Assembly: GCA_016222805.1 (NCBI GenBank) | Contig: JACRQG010000048.1 | Coordinates: 1 to 64,000, forward strand | Direction of reading: 5' to 3' | DNA: 64,000 nt | Origin: Verrucomicrobiota bacterium | GTDB taxonomy: Bacteria; Verrucomicrobiota; Verrucomicrobiia; Opitutales; Opitutaceae | The notes under the pieces: generated by a model | The model's database searches: none | What the model saw: the letters and a program-made list of their open reading frames with translations, nothing else | Told to the model about the DNA's origin: nothing | Translations under genes and position numbers: made by a program | Part shown: positions 10,401-18,534 of the stretch, one piece after another | Layout of the letters: each line of letters starts with the position of its first letter | Numbering within the stretch: position 1 is the stretch's first letter

Positions 10401-10896
10401 GCTTCCGCCATTGGGCGCGGCCCCGTTCATCGTCTCCGGCTACGTCGCCCAGACGGTCGTGGCCGTCCTGGTGTTCGGCGCGGTCGACCGCTGGAGCGCC
10501 GGGTGGTCGTTGCGCCGCGGGGTGGCCGGCGCCGCCCTCGGCGGGGCGGCCGCACTGCTTTTCCTGGGCGGAGAGGCCCCGGGTATCGCAGCCTGGTGCG
10601 GGTCCGCCGCCTTGGTTGGGGCAGGCCTGGTCGCGTTGTACGTGCTGGCCCTGCGCCAGGATCTCACCGTGCTGCCCCTCGCCACCGGCGTGGTCGCCAT
10701 CGCCGGGGCGTTGGCCGGGGCCGCTCCGCGACATCATCCGCACGCTTGGACCTCCGCCCTGCTCGGCTGCGTCGTCGTCTCGCTGCTGGCCTGGACGGGT
10801 TTCACCGCGCTGCGCGCGCTCGCCAGCCGCCCAACGGATCCGCAGGTAACGCCGGCCACCCCACCACCCCCGCCGCCGCTTCCGCCGGGCGCCTGA
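7471..10896 (+). CDS. Large multi-pass membrane protein with CPBP-type (CAAX/Abi) intramembrane protease domain
   Basis: GTG start at 7471 proposed (ORF opens at 7288). EEMLFRAVPLSAAALLGERF...VFAAAHANYPGQPSYSRVIELIVPSLVFGAVFLRFGLLPAILSHFVYD contains the CPBP EExxxR / H / H motifs; many TM segments. Confidence 0.85.
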   Translation: MKTIAARPPFFRQTWCWFLYGAVAVAASIASWRLFPVAFPVASLDIRMDRAAALREAARLAGALSWGPAGTARDVASFGVDGEAQAFLELEGGGKAVFASLIHEGWYSPYRWRVRRFREGEAHRTLVFFLPDGAPNGFVETLKQDAPGPALAADAARDIAEAAARAEPWHLDFGPLVRLETSQVTRPGGRVDHTFVYEQSERRLGEGRLRLRLTVGGDRLTELTRYVHVPEAFTRRYAEMRSANNAIASAASGAMLLLYGVGGCGLGIFFLIQGRSLLWRPALAAAGILAGLQLLGSLNASPLAWMGYDTALSAAGFIAERQVALIAGALGMGLVFFLTFAAAEGLSRRAFPAQPQLWRLWSAPAAASPGALGRTAGGILLAPLHLLYVLAFYWVALRWFGWWTPTEALVDPDMLAHVRPWVTPLVRAAQAGIWEEMLFRAVPLSAAALLGERFGQRRRWIVGALCLQALVFAAAHANYPGQPSYSRVIELIVPSLVFGAVFLRFGLLPAILSHFVYDVILMALPLFAATAPGIWLDRLALIGVTLLPLWIVLGRRWRHGPAGADALPRNGTWEPPPALPVESSRPPWAASPGRISRRTGWTLLLLAAAGLAFWLQSTPWRHLGPPLTIDRAAAERIARAAWQERGVQVPPAARALISVTPRPGSVDRYVWQKVGSSGYEALLGTHVPVARWLVRFARFDGDVAERAEEWWCFVSGDGKVQRLRHTLPEARAGANLDESAARAIAERTLRERFGIDPTQWEKVSATSRQRPKRTDWTFLYRDPRYPQLKPGEARATVEVAGEEAIEAYRSIFVPEEWEREQRRASTVYRIGGTIRATALGLLLVAGLVVAVLAVTRRRIAVDLALGVAAVVVGARLIGLVNSWPSIVAGFSTTRPYDLQRLIGAAGPTVGALLAASALALIAGTAARWLRPPLPDRRAATGLGLVAGVIGVGLLALGAALAEVPAPDWPSFAGAEAWLPPLGAAPFIVSGYVAQTVVAVLVFGAVDRWSAGWSLRRGVAGAALGGAAALLFLGGEAPGIAAWCGSAALVGAGLVALYVLALRQDLTVLPLATGVVAIAGALAGAAPRHHPHAWTSALLGCVVVSLLAWTGFTALRALASRPTDPQVTPATPPPPPPLPPGA

Positions 10897-10929
10897 GCCG
10901 TCCGTCGGCCGGCGCCCGCGGGGAAACGA

Positions 10930-11940
10930 TCACTTCCGCTCCGGCGCCGGTGCGCGGCGCGACTTCTCGGTCGTGATGATGGCTACCGCCGCGACGATGA
11001 TGATGGATCCCACGATCGTCCGCGGCGTGATCGGTTCGGCGAGAATCAGCCAGCCGAGGAAGACCGCGACCACGGGATTGACGTAGGCATAGGTGGCCAC
11101 GCGCGCGGGCGTGCTGTGCTTCATCAACCAGACGAAGGTGGAGAACCCCACCAATGAACCCGCGCCGATGAGATAGGCGAAGGCCCCCCAGGCGCGGGGA
11201 GTGATCGCCTCCAGATCGCAACGGCCAAAGTCGCCATGCGCCAGCGCGGCCACGAGGAGGACTGCGCTACCACCGAGCATCTGCAGGGCCGAAGCCATGA
11301 ACGGATCCGCCCCGTGCTTCGCGTGCCGGGAGTAAATCGCGCCGATGCCCCACGAGGCGCAACCGAGCAGGATCGCGCCAATGCCGCCGAGGTGGAGGCC
11401 GCCCCCGGCCGTCGACGACCACGGCGCCGCGAGCCACGTGACCCCGGCGAAACCGAGCACCAGGGCCGCGAGCGTGACCGCGGTCGGGCGGGTGCCGCCG
11501 GGCCAGGCCCATTCCGTCAGGACGATGAAGAGCGGCCCGATGCCGATCACGAGCGCGGTGATGCCCGACGGCACGAACTGTTCCGCCCAGACGACGGCGC
11601 CGTTCCCGCCGAAAAGCAGGAAGGTTCCGATGATCGCGTTGGCCCTCCATTGGTGTGCCGTCGGCCAGGCGGCGCCGCGCCAGCGCAGGAAGGCGAAGAG
11701 CAGCGAACCGGCGGTGAGGAACCGCGCGCCGGCCATGAGGAACGGCGGCATCGTCTCCACCGCAATGCGGATGCCGAGATAGGTACTTCCCCAGATCAGG
11801 TAGATGGCGGCAAACGCCACCACCAGCGCCGTGCGTGAGGGCGCGGGCGCCTGCACCCCCGAAGTTCCGGCGGCCGCCACCGATGCCTTTCCGGCCGGCA
11901 GCCCGCCGCGAGGGACCGTCGTGTCGCGCGCCGGGTTCAT
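10930..11940 (-). CDS. EamA/DMT-family drug-metabolite transporter (YedA-like)
   Basis: AIYLIWGSTYLGIRIAVETMPPFLMAGARFLTAGSLL: EamA signature; about 10 TM; start overlaps the stop of the upstream MocR gene. Confidence 0.9.
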   Translation of the reverse strand: MNPARDTTVPRGGLPAGKASVAAAGTSGVQAPAPSRTALVVAFAAIYLIWGSTYLGIRIAVETMPPFLMAGARFLTAGSLLFAFLRWRGAAWPTAHQWRANAIIGTFLLFGGNGAVVWAEQFVPSGITALVIGIGPLFIVLTEWAWPGGTRPTAVTLAALVLGFAGVTWLAAPWSSTAGGGLHLGGIGAILLGCASWGIGAIYSRHAKHGADPFMASALQMLGGSAVLLVAALAHGDFGRCDLEAITPRAWGAFAYLIGAGSLVGFSTFVWLMKHSTPARVATYAYVNPVVAVFLGWLILAEPITPRTIVGSIIIVAAVAIITTEKSRRAPAPERK

Positions 11941-13382
11941 GGGAGTTGGCGCCCCGCCAGTTCGCCGAGGGTTCGCACCGCGGCTTCGGTCGCCTCGGTC
12001 CACGGCAGGCCGCAGTTCATCCGGAGGCAGTTCCGGTACCGGTCCTTGACGGAAAACAAGGGACCGGGCGCGGTGCTGATCCGGTGCTTCACCGCTTCAC
12101 GGTGCAGCCGCAGGGCATCCACCTTCGGCGGCATCTCCACCCAGAGCACGAAACCGCCTTCGGGCCGGCTGAGCCGGGTTCCGGCCGGAAAATGCCGGAG
12201 AATCGCCTGCGAAAACAGGTGCAGCTGGTGGTGGTAGGCCCGGCGAATGGAGCGCAGGTGGTGATCGTACCCCCCGTTGCGCAGGAAGTCGGACACCGTC
12301 TTCTGGAGGACGACCGGAGTGCCCAGCGTGTTGGTGAACTTGAGACGCCGCACCCGCTCGAGGTAGCGGCCGGGCGCGCACCAGCCGACGCGCAGCGAAG
12401 GCGCCAGGGTCTTGCCGAAGGAACTGCAGAGGATGACGCGGCCGTCCTGATCCCAGGCCTTGAGTGGCTTCGGACGGCGTTCGCCGAAGTGCAGGTCACC
12501 GTAGATGTCATCCTCGATCGCGGCGATGTCGCGCTCCGCGATCAGCTGGTAGAACGCCGCCTTCTTCTCATCCGGCATGCACGACCCGAGCGGATTCGAA
12601 TAGCTGGGCATGACCAGCACGGCCTTGACATCGTTGTGCGCCAGGGCGTCGCGCGTGGCATCGAGGCAGATGCCCTCCCGCGCGCCGGTCGGGATCTCCA
12701 GGGCCTTCAGCCCGAGGCTCTGAATCGTCTCGAGGAAACCGAAGTACGCGGGGGTCTCAACCGCCACGGTGTCGCCCGGGCGCGTGACCGCCCGCAAGGC
12801 GAGGTTGATGGCCTCGGTGCAGCCGACCGTGATCACCAGCTCGTCGTGCCCGAGCGGGCAGCCGGCCTGGAGGTACCGCCGGGCGATTTCGCGCGCCAGC
12901 GGATCGTAGACCCAGTTCATCGCATACCGGCCGAGCAGCGCGGGATCGTTGCGCCCGACCGCCCCGAGGATGCGCGCCAGCTTCCGGGTCGGAAACAGCG
13001 CCGGGTCCGGGCACGCCGCCCCCAGCGGCACGTACGCCGGATCCACCGCCAGCGACAGCACCTCCGCGGTGAGGTCGTTGATGCCGACGTAGCTCGGCCG
13101 GGCCATCGGCCGGGCCATGCGCGGCTCCGGCGCATTCACCGGCAGCCGCGGGCGCACGTAGTATCCGGACTGTGGACGCGCCTCGATCCAGCCGCGGTTC
13201 TCCAGCAGGGTGTAGGCCTGGAGAACGGTCGAGATGCTGACGTCGCGCTGGAGCGCCATGCGCCGGACCGACGGCAGCCGGTGACCCGGCCGCAGGGTTC
13301 CCTGCTCGATCAGATGTTCGAGGGAACGGGCCAGCTCCACATAGAGCGGAGCGGGCGCGGGCGGAGTGAGGGTCTGGATCAT
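11937..13382 (-). CDS. MocR-family regulator: GntR wHTH + class-I aminotransferase fold
   Basis: LYVELARSLEHLIEQGTLRPGHRLPSVRRMALQRDVSISTVLQAYTLLENRGWIEARPQSGYYVRP then PLP aminotransferase-like domain (VIVMPSYSNPLGSCMPDEKK...ILCSSFGKTLAPSLRVGW). Confidence 0.93.
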   Translation of the reverse strand: MIQTLTPPAPAPLYVELARSLEHLIEQGTLRPGHRLPSVRRMALQRDVSISTVLQAYTLLENRGWIEARPQSGYYVRPRLPVNAPEPRMARPMARPSYVGINDLTAEVLSLAVDPAYVPLGAACPDPALFPTRKLARILGAVGRNDPALLGRYAMNWVYDPLAREIARRYLQAGCPLGHDELVITVGCTEAINLALRAVTRPGDTVAVETPAYFGFLETIQSLGLKALEIPTGAREGICLDATRDALAHNDVKAVLVMPSYSNPLGSCMPDEKKAAFYQLIAERDIAAIEDDIYGDLHFGERRPKPLKAWDQDGRVILCSSFGKTLAPSLRVGWCAPGRYLERVRRLKFTNTLGTPVVLQKTVSDFLRNGGYDHHLRSIRRAYHHQLHLFSQAILRHFPAGTRLSRPEGGFVLWVEMPPKVDALRLHREAVKHRISTAPGPLFSVKDRYRNCLRMNCGLPWTEATEAAVRTLGELAGRQLP

Positions 13383-13447
13383 GGTGAAAAACGGGCCGGG
13401 ACGTTAATCGGAAAGGACCGGCGCCGGCAGGAGTAGCACCGGGACTT

Positions 13448-13495
13448 TGTGACCAGTACAGTTGTGGAAAAGGTGAAAGTGTGACCATGACAATT
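13448..13495. promoter_or_regulatory. Direct repeat TGTGACCAnnACAnTT x2, 32 bp apart, upstream of the MocR gene
   Basis: TGTGACCAGTACAGTT at 13448..13463 and TGTGACCATGACAATT at 13480..13495; immediately 5' of the minus-strand MocR start (13382). Confidence 0.5.
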
Positions 13496-13609
13496 TCTCC
13501 AGCCCCTCGCCACCCACCGGTGGCACCGGTGTCCCGCCCCGCCCGGCCCGGCGCGGTCGTCGCGGCCTGGGCGTTGACATCAGGAACGGCCTGGCCCCGG
13601 CTGCGGGGG

Positions 13610-14176
13610 ATGGACTCCCCGGAGCGCGACTTTCCCCTGCTGGTGACCGCGATCGTGCGGCGCTTCCTGGCGCAGAACGACCATCCGGCGCCGGGCGAGG
13701 CGGAACTCCTCGCCCTGGCCGGACGCCTGCGGGACATCGTCACCGAGCGCGGGCTGCCGCGGGCCCTGGGCCCCGAGGAACCGGGAGAGCCCGGCGGCCT
13801 GCCCGAACCGGAGTGCGCCCCGTTGGCCGCGCGTGTCGCCGGTTCCGCGGCGAGCCCCCTCGTGGCCGAAGCCGCGCGCCAGTTGGTGAAGGCTTGTTTC
13901 CAACCGGAGTTCCGGATCTGCCGCGATTCCTACCGGGAGCCGGGACGCGATGGCCTCTGTCGCCGCCAGCAAGTGGAGCGGGTGCGCAGCCGGATCAGCG
14001 GGGCCCATTGCATCGACTGTCCCCACTGGGTGGCGCTCGAGGCCCCGGCCCACGCGGACCTGCTCGGCCAATCCTGGATCGGCGACCGGCGGGACTGGGA
14101 GCAGCACTCCGCCCTGTTTCTGCCGGAGGATTTTCGCGCGCTCCGCCGGTGGCTGCACGCGGCGGCACGGCGCTGA
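13610..14176 (+). CDS. Hypothetical protein with Cys-rich C-terminal half
   Basis: ORF 13481..14176; MDSPERDFPLLVTAIVRRFL start preferred because the upstream portion overlaps a putative operator. CFQPEFRICRD...GLCRRQ...HCIDCPHW. Confidence 0.55.
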   Translation: MDSPERDFPLLVTAIVRRFLAQNDHPAPGEAELLALAGRLRDIVTERGLPRALGPEEPGEPGGLPEPECAPLAARVAGSAASPLVAEAARQLVKACFQPEFRICRDSYREPGRDGLCRRQQVERVRSRISGAHCIDCPHWVALEAPAHADLLGQSWIGDRRDWEQHSALFLPEDFRALRRWLHAAARR

Positions 14177-14190
14177 GGCCCAGCCCCGGC

Positions 14191-14835
14191 TCAGCGCCGG
14201 AGCCGGTTCAGGATCGCGTCGGCGGCCTCGCGGCCGAGGTGCGGCTGGATCACCGTGATCCGATCGGGCGCCGCGATCACGAAGACGCAGTGCGGGGCGC
14301 CGCCGCGCACGCAGGCGATCTCCTCGCAGCCGACGACCTGGCCCGTGATGTGCGTGAAGAACGCCGTGAGGACGCCGGCGATCATGCCATCGACGAAACC
14401 GTCCACCCCCTCCAGCACGGCGGTGGTGAAGCCGTTTTCCAGGCGCGCGACGACGAAACCGTGTTCCGCGGCGTCCTCGAGTTCGAAGCGAATCCGTCCC
14501 CAACCGTACACCGCGAAGCTGTGCGAGAGCAGGGCCAGGCAGGCCTCGAGCGGCAGGGCGGGGAGCGCCGGCTGTCCAAGTTTCGCCAGCGCGGCGTCAA
14601 TCCCCTGGGCCAGGCGCTCACCGCTCCGCTGGCCGCAGTGGCGCATCGCCTCGTTCCAGGCCCCGGCCTGTTCAGCCTCGAGCACCCGGTGGAGGCCCCG
14701 GCTGCTTTCCGCACCCACCAGCACGACCGGATTGCCGGCCGGGTCGCAGAACTGGCCGGTCGCGTCGCGCCGGAACGGCTCTCCGGCCAGCAACGGGTCG
14801 AGGCCGAGAGATTTCAGGAGGTCGTCCGAAGGCAT
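14191..14835 (-). CDS. V4R-domain (4-vinyl reductase-like) protein
   Basis: MPSDDLLKSLGLDPLLAGEPFRR...; C-terminal GCEEIACVRGGAPHCVFVIAAPDR resembles the V4R cysteine motif. Confidence 0.7.
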   Translation of the reverse strand: MPSDDLLKSLGLDPLLAGEPFRRDATGQFCDPAGNPVVLVGAESSRGLHRVLEAEQAGAWNEAMRHCGQRSGERLAQGIDAALAKLGQPALPALPLEACLALLSHSFAVYGWGRIRFELEDAAEHGFVVARLENGFTTAVLEGVDGFVDGMIAGVLTAFFTHITGQVVGCEEIACVRGGAPHCVFVIAAPDRITVIQPHLGREAADAILNRLRR

Positions 14836-14862
14836 GGCAGGCAGTCGTGGTCTCGCTGGGCC

Positions 14863-15483
14863 TCAGCGGAGGCGGCGGAGGATCTCCGCGGCCGGCACGC
14901 CCTGCTGGCGCCAGCCTTCGGCGGCATCGACCTCGCCGCCAGCCGCGATCAGGAAGCGGCAGGCACCGGCCCCGCAGGATCGACACTCAAGCTCGGTCGC
15001 GTGCCGCTCCGCCCGCTCATAGAAACTCATCACTCCGGCGAAAAGCCCGGCAAGGAAGTGGCAGATCGGGTGCTCCGCCCGTCCCAGCGCCGCGGCAATC
15101 GGACTGTTTTCCAACGTGACCAACGTGACGCCCCGGGTGAGCGCCCCGCAATCGAACTCACACCGCCCCCACCCGGCCTGCTGCAATGACTCCCGCCCGG
15201 TGCCGAGGATGAACTTTGCGTCCGCCTGCCATAGGTCAAAGGTACCCCGCCCAAACTTCTCCCCCAGCTCCCCCACGAGGCGCGTCATGTCCTGCAGGCC
15301 CTGGTCGAATCCGGCGCGATAAAGCAGGTCCTGGCTGTTGTCCGCGAACCGCTCGAACAAATGCAGGTGCAACGACAGCAGAAAGTCCGCCGGGACCACG
15401 GCCAGGCGCGCCCCCCCGGCCCGCCGGAGCGAGCCCTCGGCTGGTTCGGGGAGGAGTTGAGCCTGACGCAGGGAAGTGGACAC
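14863..15483 (-). CDS. V4R-domain-like protein (tandem paralogue)
   Basis: In-frame segment VSTSLRQAQLL...LHLHLFERFADNSQDLLYRAGFDQG...GRGTFDLWQADAKFILGTGRESLQQAGWGRCEFDCG...ATELECRSCGAGACRFLIAAGGEVD. Start uncertain (GTG 15483 proposed). Confidence 0.6.
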   Translation of the reverse strand: MSTSLRQAQLLPEPAEGSLRRAGGARLAVVPADFLLSLHLHLFERFADNSQDLLYRAGFDQGLQDMTRLVGELGEKFGRGTFDLWQADAKFILGTGRESLQQAGWGRCEFDCGALTRGVTLVTLENSPIAAALGRAEHPICHFLAGLFAGVMSFYERAERHATELECRSCGAGACRFLIAAGGEVDAAEGWRQQGVPAAEILRRLR

Positions 15484-15599
15484 AAAAAGGAGGAGAAAAG
15501 GCGTCGCGCGCCGCTGTCTGCGATGCCCGGCGACCCGCGTGGGGTCAAGCGCTGCCGTCACCGCCCGGCCCCCGGGGAAATGTCTCCCGGTTGGCAGTG

Positions 15600-15644
15600 G
15601 TAGCCTGCCGCGGTGAGGCCGGCCTCGGCGCTGCGACCGAGGCC
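15600..15644 (+). repeat. GTAG-headed REP-like element
   Basis: GTAGCCTGCCGCGGTGAGGCCGGCCTCGGCGCTGCGACCGAGGCC; perfect 8-bp stem GGCCTCGG/CCGAGGCC. Confidence 0.6.
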
Positions 15645-15659
15645 TTCCGGGAAACCGGT

Positions 15660-17240
15660 TCAGATGCCCGCGCCTTCGTCGGCGGTCGCCAGGCTGGCCT
15701 CCAGGCGCTGGAGGAAATCGTAGGAGGCAGAGGCCGGACGGAAGCGGCTTGGGGCCGCCGCGGGGCGGCTGGCGGCAGGCGCCGCCTTGGCGAACAGGCG
15801 ACTGGCCGGGGCCCGGGCAATCGCCGTGGCTGCGGGAGCACGCTCCGCGCCTGCCGCCGCGGCTACCGGCGCGCGCACCGGAGCCGTCTCCACTGGCGGC
15901 GGCGTCGCGGCGGTCGCGCCGTCCCGGGCCAGGTCGCTCGCCAGCGGGAACGGCGGACGCACCGTCGCCCCAGCATCGCCGGCCTTGGGCGCCACCCGCG
16001 GCACCGTCGCCGGACGGGACTCCGCGGTCGAACCCTGCCGGACGGCGGCGAGTGTGGTCGCGGAAATGGCCCGCCCGCCCGCCAGCCGCGCCGCCCCGAG
16101 AAGGGTGTGGCAAAGCTGGTCGTAGTTGCCCGGCCACTCCTGCTCCTGCAACCACGCGACGGCTTCCGGGGAAAGTTCGGGCACCACCCCGCTTTCCCGA
16201 TCCTGCCCGAGCGCCCCCAGGAGATGGTAGGACAGGGGCGCGATGTCGTCCCGCATTTCCCGGAGGCTCGGCACCGCCAGCGAAAGGGAGCTGATCTTGT
16301 AAAAGAGCGTCTCGTCAAAGTCACCGGCGTCGACCCGCTCGCTCAACCGCGCCGTGGCCGCCAGCACGACACGGAACCGCCGGGCGAACGGCAGGAAGAT
16401 ATCCCGCCCCGAAATCAGGTTGTTCAGGATGACCTGCTGCGGCGCGGTGAAGCCCTCGACTCCAGTGACGATCAGCGTGCCGGCGTCATGGGAGAGCAGC
16501 GACGGGGCCAGGACCTCGATCAACTTCCGCTCCTCGAAAGCCGCCGCGGGACAGACCATCACGGGCCCTTCCCGGAAGATCGAGATTCCCGCCAGGTCGC
16601 GGGCAATCGCCTCGAACGGACTGCCGGGCTCACCTTGGAGCAGGAGCACGGCGCGGAAGTCGCGGACCTTCCACATGCGGTGCGTGAATTCGCGGAAGAC
16701 CTCCGATGCCCCGGGCAGGAACCGCGGGGTGAACGCCAGCTGGTCGTCCGCAGGCTCGGTCGACGAAGCCGTGTACAGGGGCGAATTGGGGCTCGTCCGG
16801 CCGCCGAGCGGGCTGTTGGAACCAACCCGGGCCTCCGTGTCGCGGGCGGCATTCCTGGCCAGCGTCTCGTTGACCTTCTCGAGCAGCGTCTTCGGGTTGG
16901 CGGGCTTGTTGAAAATGCCGGCGACCCCCTGCCCGCTGAGTTGAATGGCCAGTTCCAAGGTCAGGGAACCCGAAACGAAGATGACCGCGATCTCCGGTTG
17001 GATCTTCCTCAGGGCGAACATGAACTCCTGCCCGTTCATCTGGGGCAATTCGTAGTCGATGACGACGAGATCGAAGCGCACCTTGGCCGCCTGTTCCAAC
17101 GCTGACTGGGGTTCGGCGTGCGTGGAGACGACATACCCCGCCTGCCCCAGCAGCAGCCCCTGCATCTCCCGGAACACCGACGAATCCTCGACCACGAGGA
17201 TCCGCGCCGGCCCGCCTTCCATTTGGCCGGAGTTCATCAT
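15660..17240 (-). CDS. Response regulator with REC domain and degenerate NtrC-like AAA domain, Ala/Pro-rich tail
   Basis: REC: ILVVEDSSVFREMQGLLLGQAGY...FDLVVIDYELPQMNGQEF...VSGS...FNKPANP. AAA-like: AVLLLQGEPGSPFEAIARDLAG...RFRVVLAATARLSERVDAGDFDETLFYKISSLSLAVPSLREMRDDIAPLSYHLL. Confidence 0.8.
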   Translation of the reverse strand: MMNSGQMEGGPARILVVEDSSVFREMQGLLLGQAGYVVSTHAEPQSALEQAAKVRFDLVVIDYELPQMNGQEFMFALRKIQPEIAVIFVSGSLTLELAIQLSGQGVAGIFNKPANPKTLLEKVNETLARNAARDTEARVGSNSPLGGRTSPNSPLYTASSTEPADDQLAFTPRFLPGASEVFREFTHRMWKVRDFRAVLLLQGEPGSPFEAIARDLAGISIFREGPVMVCPAAAFEERKLIEVLAPSLLSHDAGTLIVTGVEGFTAPQQVILNNLISGRDIFLPFARRFRVVLAATARLSERVDAGDFDETLFYKISSLSLAVPSLREMRDDIAPLSYHLLGALGQDRESGVVPELSPEAVAWLQEQEWPGNYDQLCHTLLGAARLAGGRAISATTLAAVRQGSTAESRPATVPRVAPKAGDAGATVRPPFPLASDLARDGATAATPPPVETAPVRAPVAAAAGAERAPAATAIARAPASRLFAKAAPAASRPAAAPSRFRPASASYDFLQRLEASLATADEGAGI

Positions 17241-17433
17241 TGGCGAAGCCCGGCCGGGCCGCGACGTCCCGCCACTCCGCGCACCGGGGAGTGAGGCTGC
17301 AATGTGTGCTTGAGTTCCGGCATGGGGATTGGCAGACGATCGATGATAACAATCGTGCTTTGACTATACATCCGTAGTTGTGCGATTGGAGTCCAAGCAA
17401 TAACGCTTACCGTCCGTCGCCTTCCCCACCCGC

Positions 17434-18075
17434 ATGCGAAAACTACGCGCCGTCCTCATCGAAGACGAGACCATGTTTCGGCAGCTAATCCTGCTCACGC
17501 TCGGCAAGGTGAAGGATCTGCAGGTGGTCGGGGAGTTCGGCTTGGGCAAACCGGGGTTGGAATACTGCCTGCGGGAGAAGCCGGACTTGCTGGTCGTGGA
17601 TTTGATGCTGCCCGACATCAACGGGATTGAGATCGCGCGGGAGGTCAGGAAAGCCGTGCCGGAGACGCGGATTCTGGTGATCACGGCCCATCCGAGCGAA
17701 CGGCTGCCGGCCGAATTGATGATGCTCGGCGTCAGCGGGTATGTCGACAAGACCGAGCCGATCGAATACGTCCTGAGCGCGGTCGAGACCGTGCGCGCCG
17801 GCGGGATGTTCTTCGCCAGCCGGGTGCGCGGCAAGGGCGGAGCGGGCGCGTTGCTGCCGAGTCGGCCGCCGCTGGCGGTGCCGCTCACCGAACGCGAGCA
17901 GGAGATCGCGAAACTCGTCGCCGCCGGTCAGATGTCGAAGGAGATCGCGGCCAAGCTCAATCTCAGCGTCCGCACGGTGGAAAAGCACCGTGCCAACATC
18001 ATGGAGAAGGTGGGAGTCCGCGAGGTCGCGAGCCTCACCCGCTGGTGCATCCAGGCGGGCCTGATCGACAGCTGA
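17434..18075 (+). CDS. NarL/FixJ-family response regulator (REC + LuxR HTH)
   Basis: LRAVLIEDETMFRQLIL...DLLVVDLMLPDINGIEIA...; HTH LTEREQEIAKLVAAGQMSKEIAAKLNLSVRTVEKHRANIMEKVGV. Confidence 0.95.
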   Translation: MRKLRAVLIEDETMFRQLILLTLGKVKDLQVVGEFGLGKPGLEYCLREKPDLLVVDLMLPDINGIEIAREVRKAVPETRILVITAHPSERLPAELMMLGVSGYVDKTEPIEYVLSAVETVRAGGMFFASRVRGKGGAGALLPSRPPLAVPLTEREQEIAKLVAAGQMSKEIAAKLNLSVRTVEKHRANIMEKVGVREVASLTRWCIQAGLIDS

Positions 18076-18089
18076 CGCGCGGACGGCGG

Positions 18090-18425
18090 TCAGTCGCCGA
18101 CAAACTTGCGCAGGGGCGCCGCGACGCGCTCGTATTCCTCCGCGATGGCCGCGATTTCCGCCTGGCTGCACGCGGCCCCCTTGTCGTCCATCAGGCGCAG
18201 TTCGATTTCCGCCATCCGCCGCGACAGGTCGTGCGCCCCCATGAGCCGCGCGTTGCTCTTCATGCTGTGGGCGTAGCGGTGCTGGTTCTTGCGGTCGCCC
18301 GCCGCCAAATCCCGAATCGAGATCGGAAAATCCCGCAGGAACGTGCGGGCGAGGGTGCGGACATTGTCCACCCCCAGCACTTCCGCCAGTTCAGCGAGAG
18401 TCTCGTTGGGGGGAGGGGTCGGCAT
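18090..18425 (-). CDS. Hpt (histidine phosphotransfer) domain protein
   Basis: MPTPPPNETLAELAEVLGVDNVRTLARTFLRDFPISIRDLAAG...YAHSMKSNARLMGAHDLSRRMAEIELRLMDD: Hpt H-x-x-K motif (AHSMKSNA). Confidence 0.85.
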   Translation of the reverse strand: MPTPPPNETLAELAEVLGVDNVRTLARTFLRDFPISIRDLAAGDRKNQHRYAHSMKSNARLMGAHDLSRRMAEIELRLMDDKGAACSQAEIAAIAEEYERVAAPLRKFVGD

Positions 18426-18534
18426 GCCACCCCAAAGCGGACCAATCGGGGGCCCGGCGCAAAACAAAAAACGCACGCTTTCCCTGCGGACAACCCTCCC
18501 TGGCCGGGCGAAGAACCCCGCCCTGCCGCGGCGA

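Noticed and set aside
11835-13436. 533-aa plus-strand ORF antisense to the MocR gene
   Set aside because: The MocR frame has clear domain motifs; this one has none.
15425-15490. LRQAQLLPEPAEGSLRRAGG segment at the start of the second V4R-like gene, looking like a translated dispersed repeat
   Set aside because: Only one copy seen in the window; it may be repeat-derived but is not enough to call an element, so it is only treated as start-site uncertainty.
17241-17433. AT-richer divergent spacer with a TTGACTATACAT-like string as a sigma-70 promoter
   Set aside because: No -35/-10 pair with acceptable spacing could be defined by eye.
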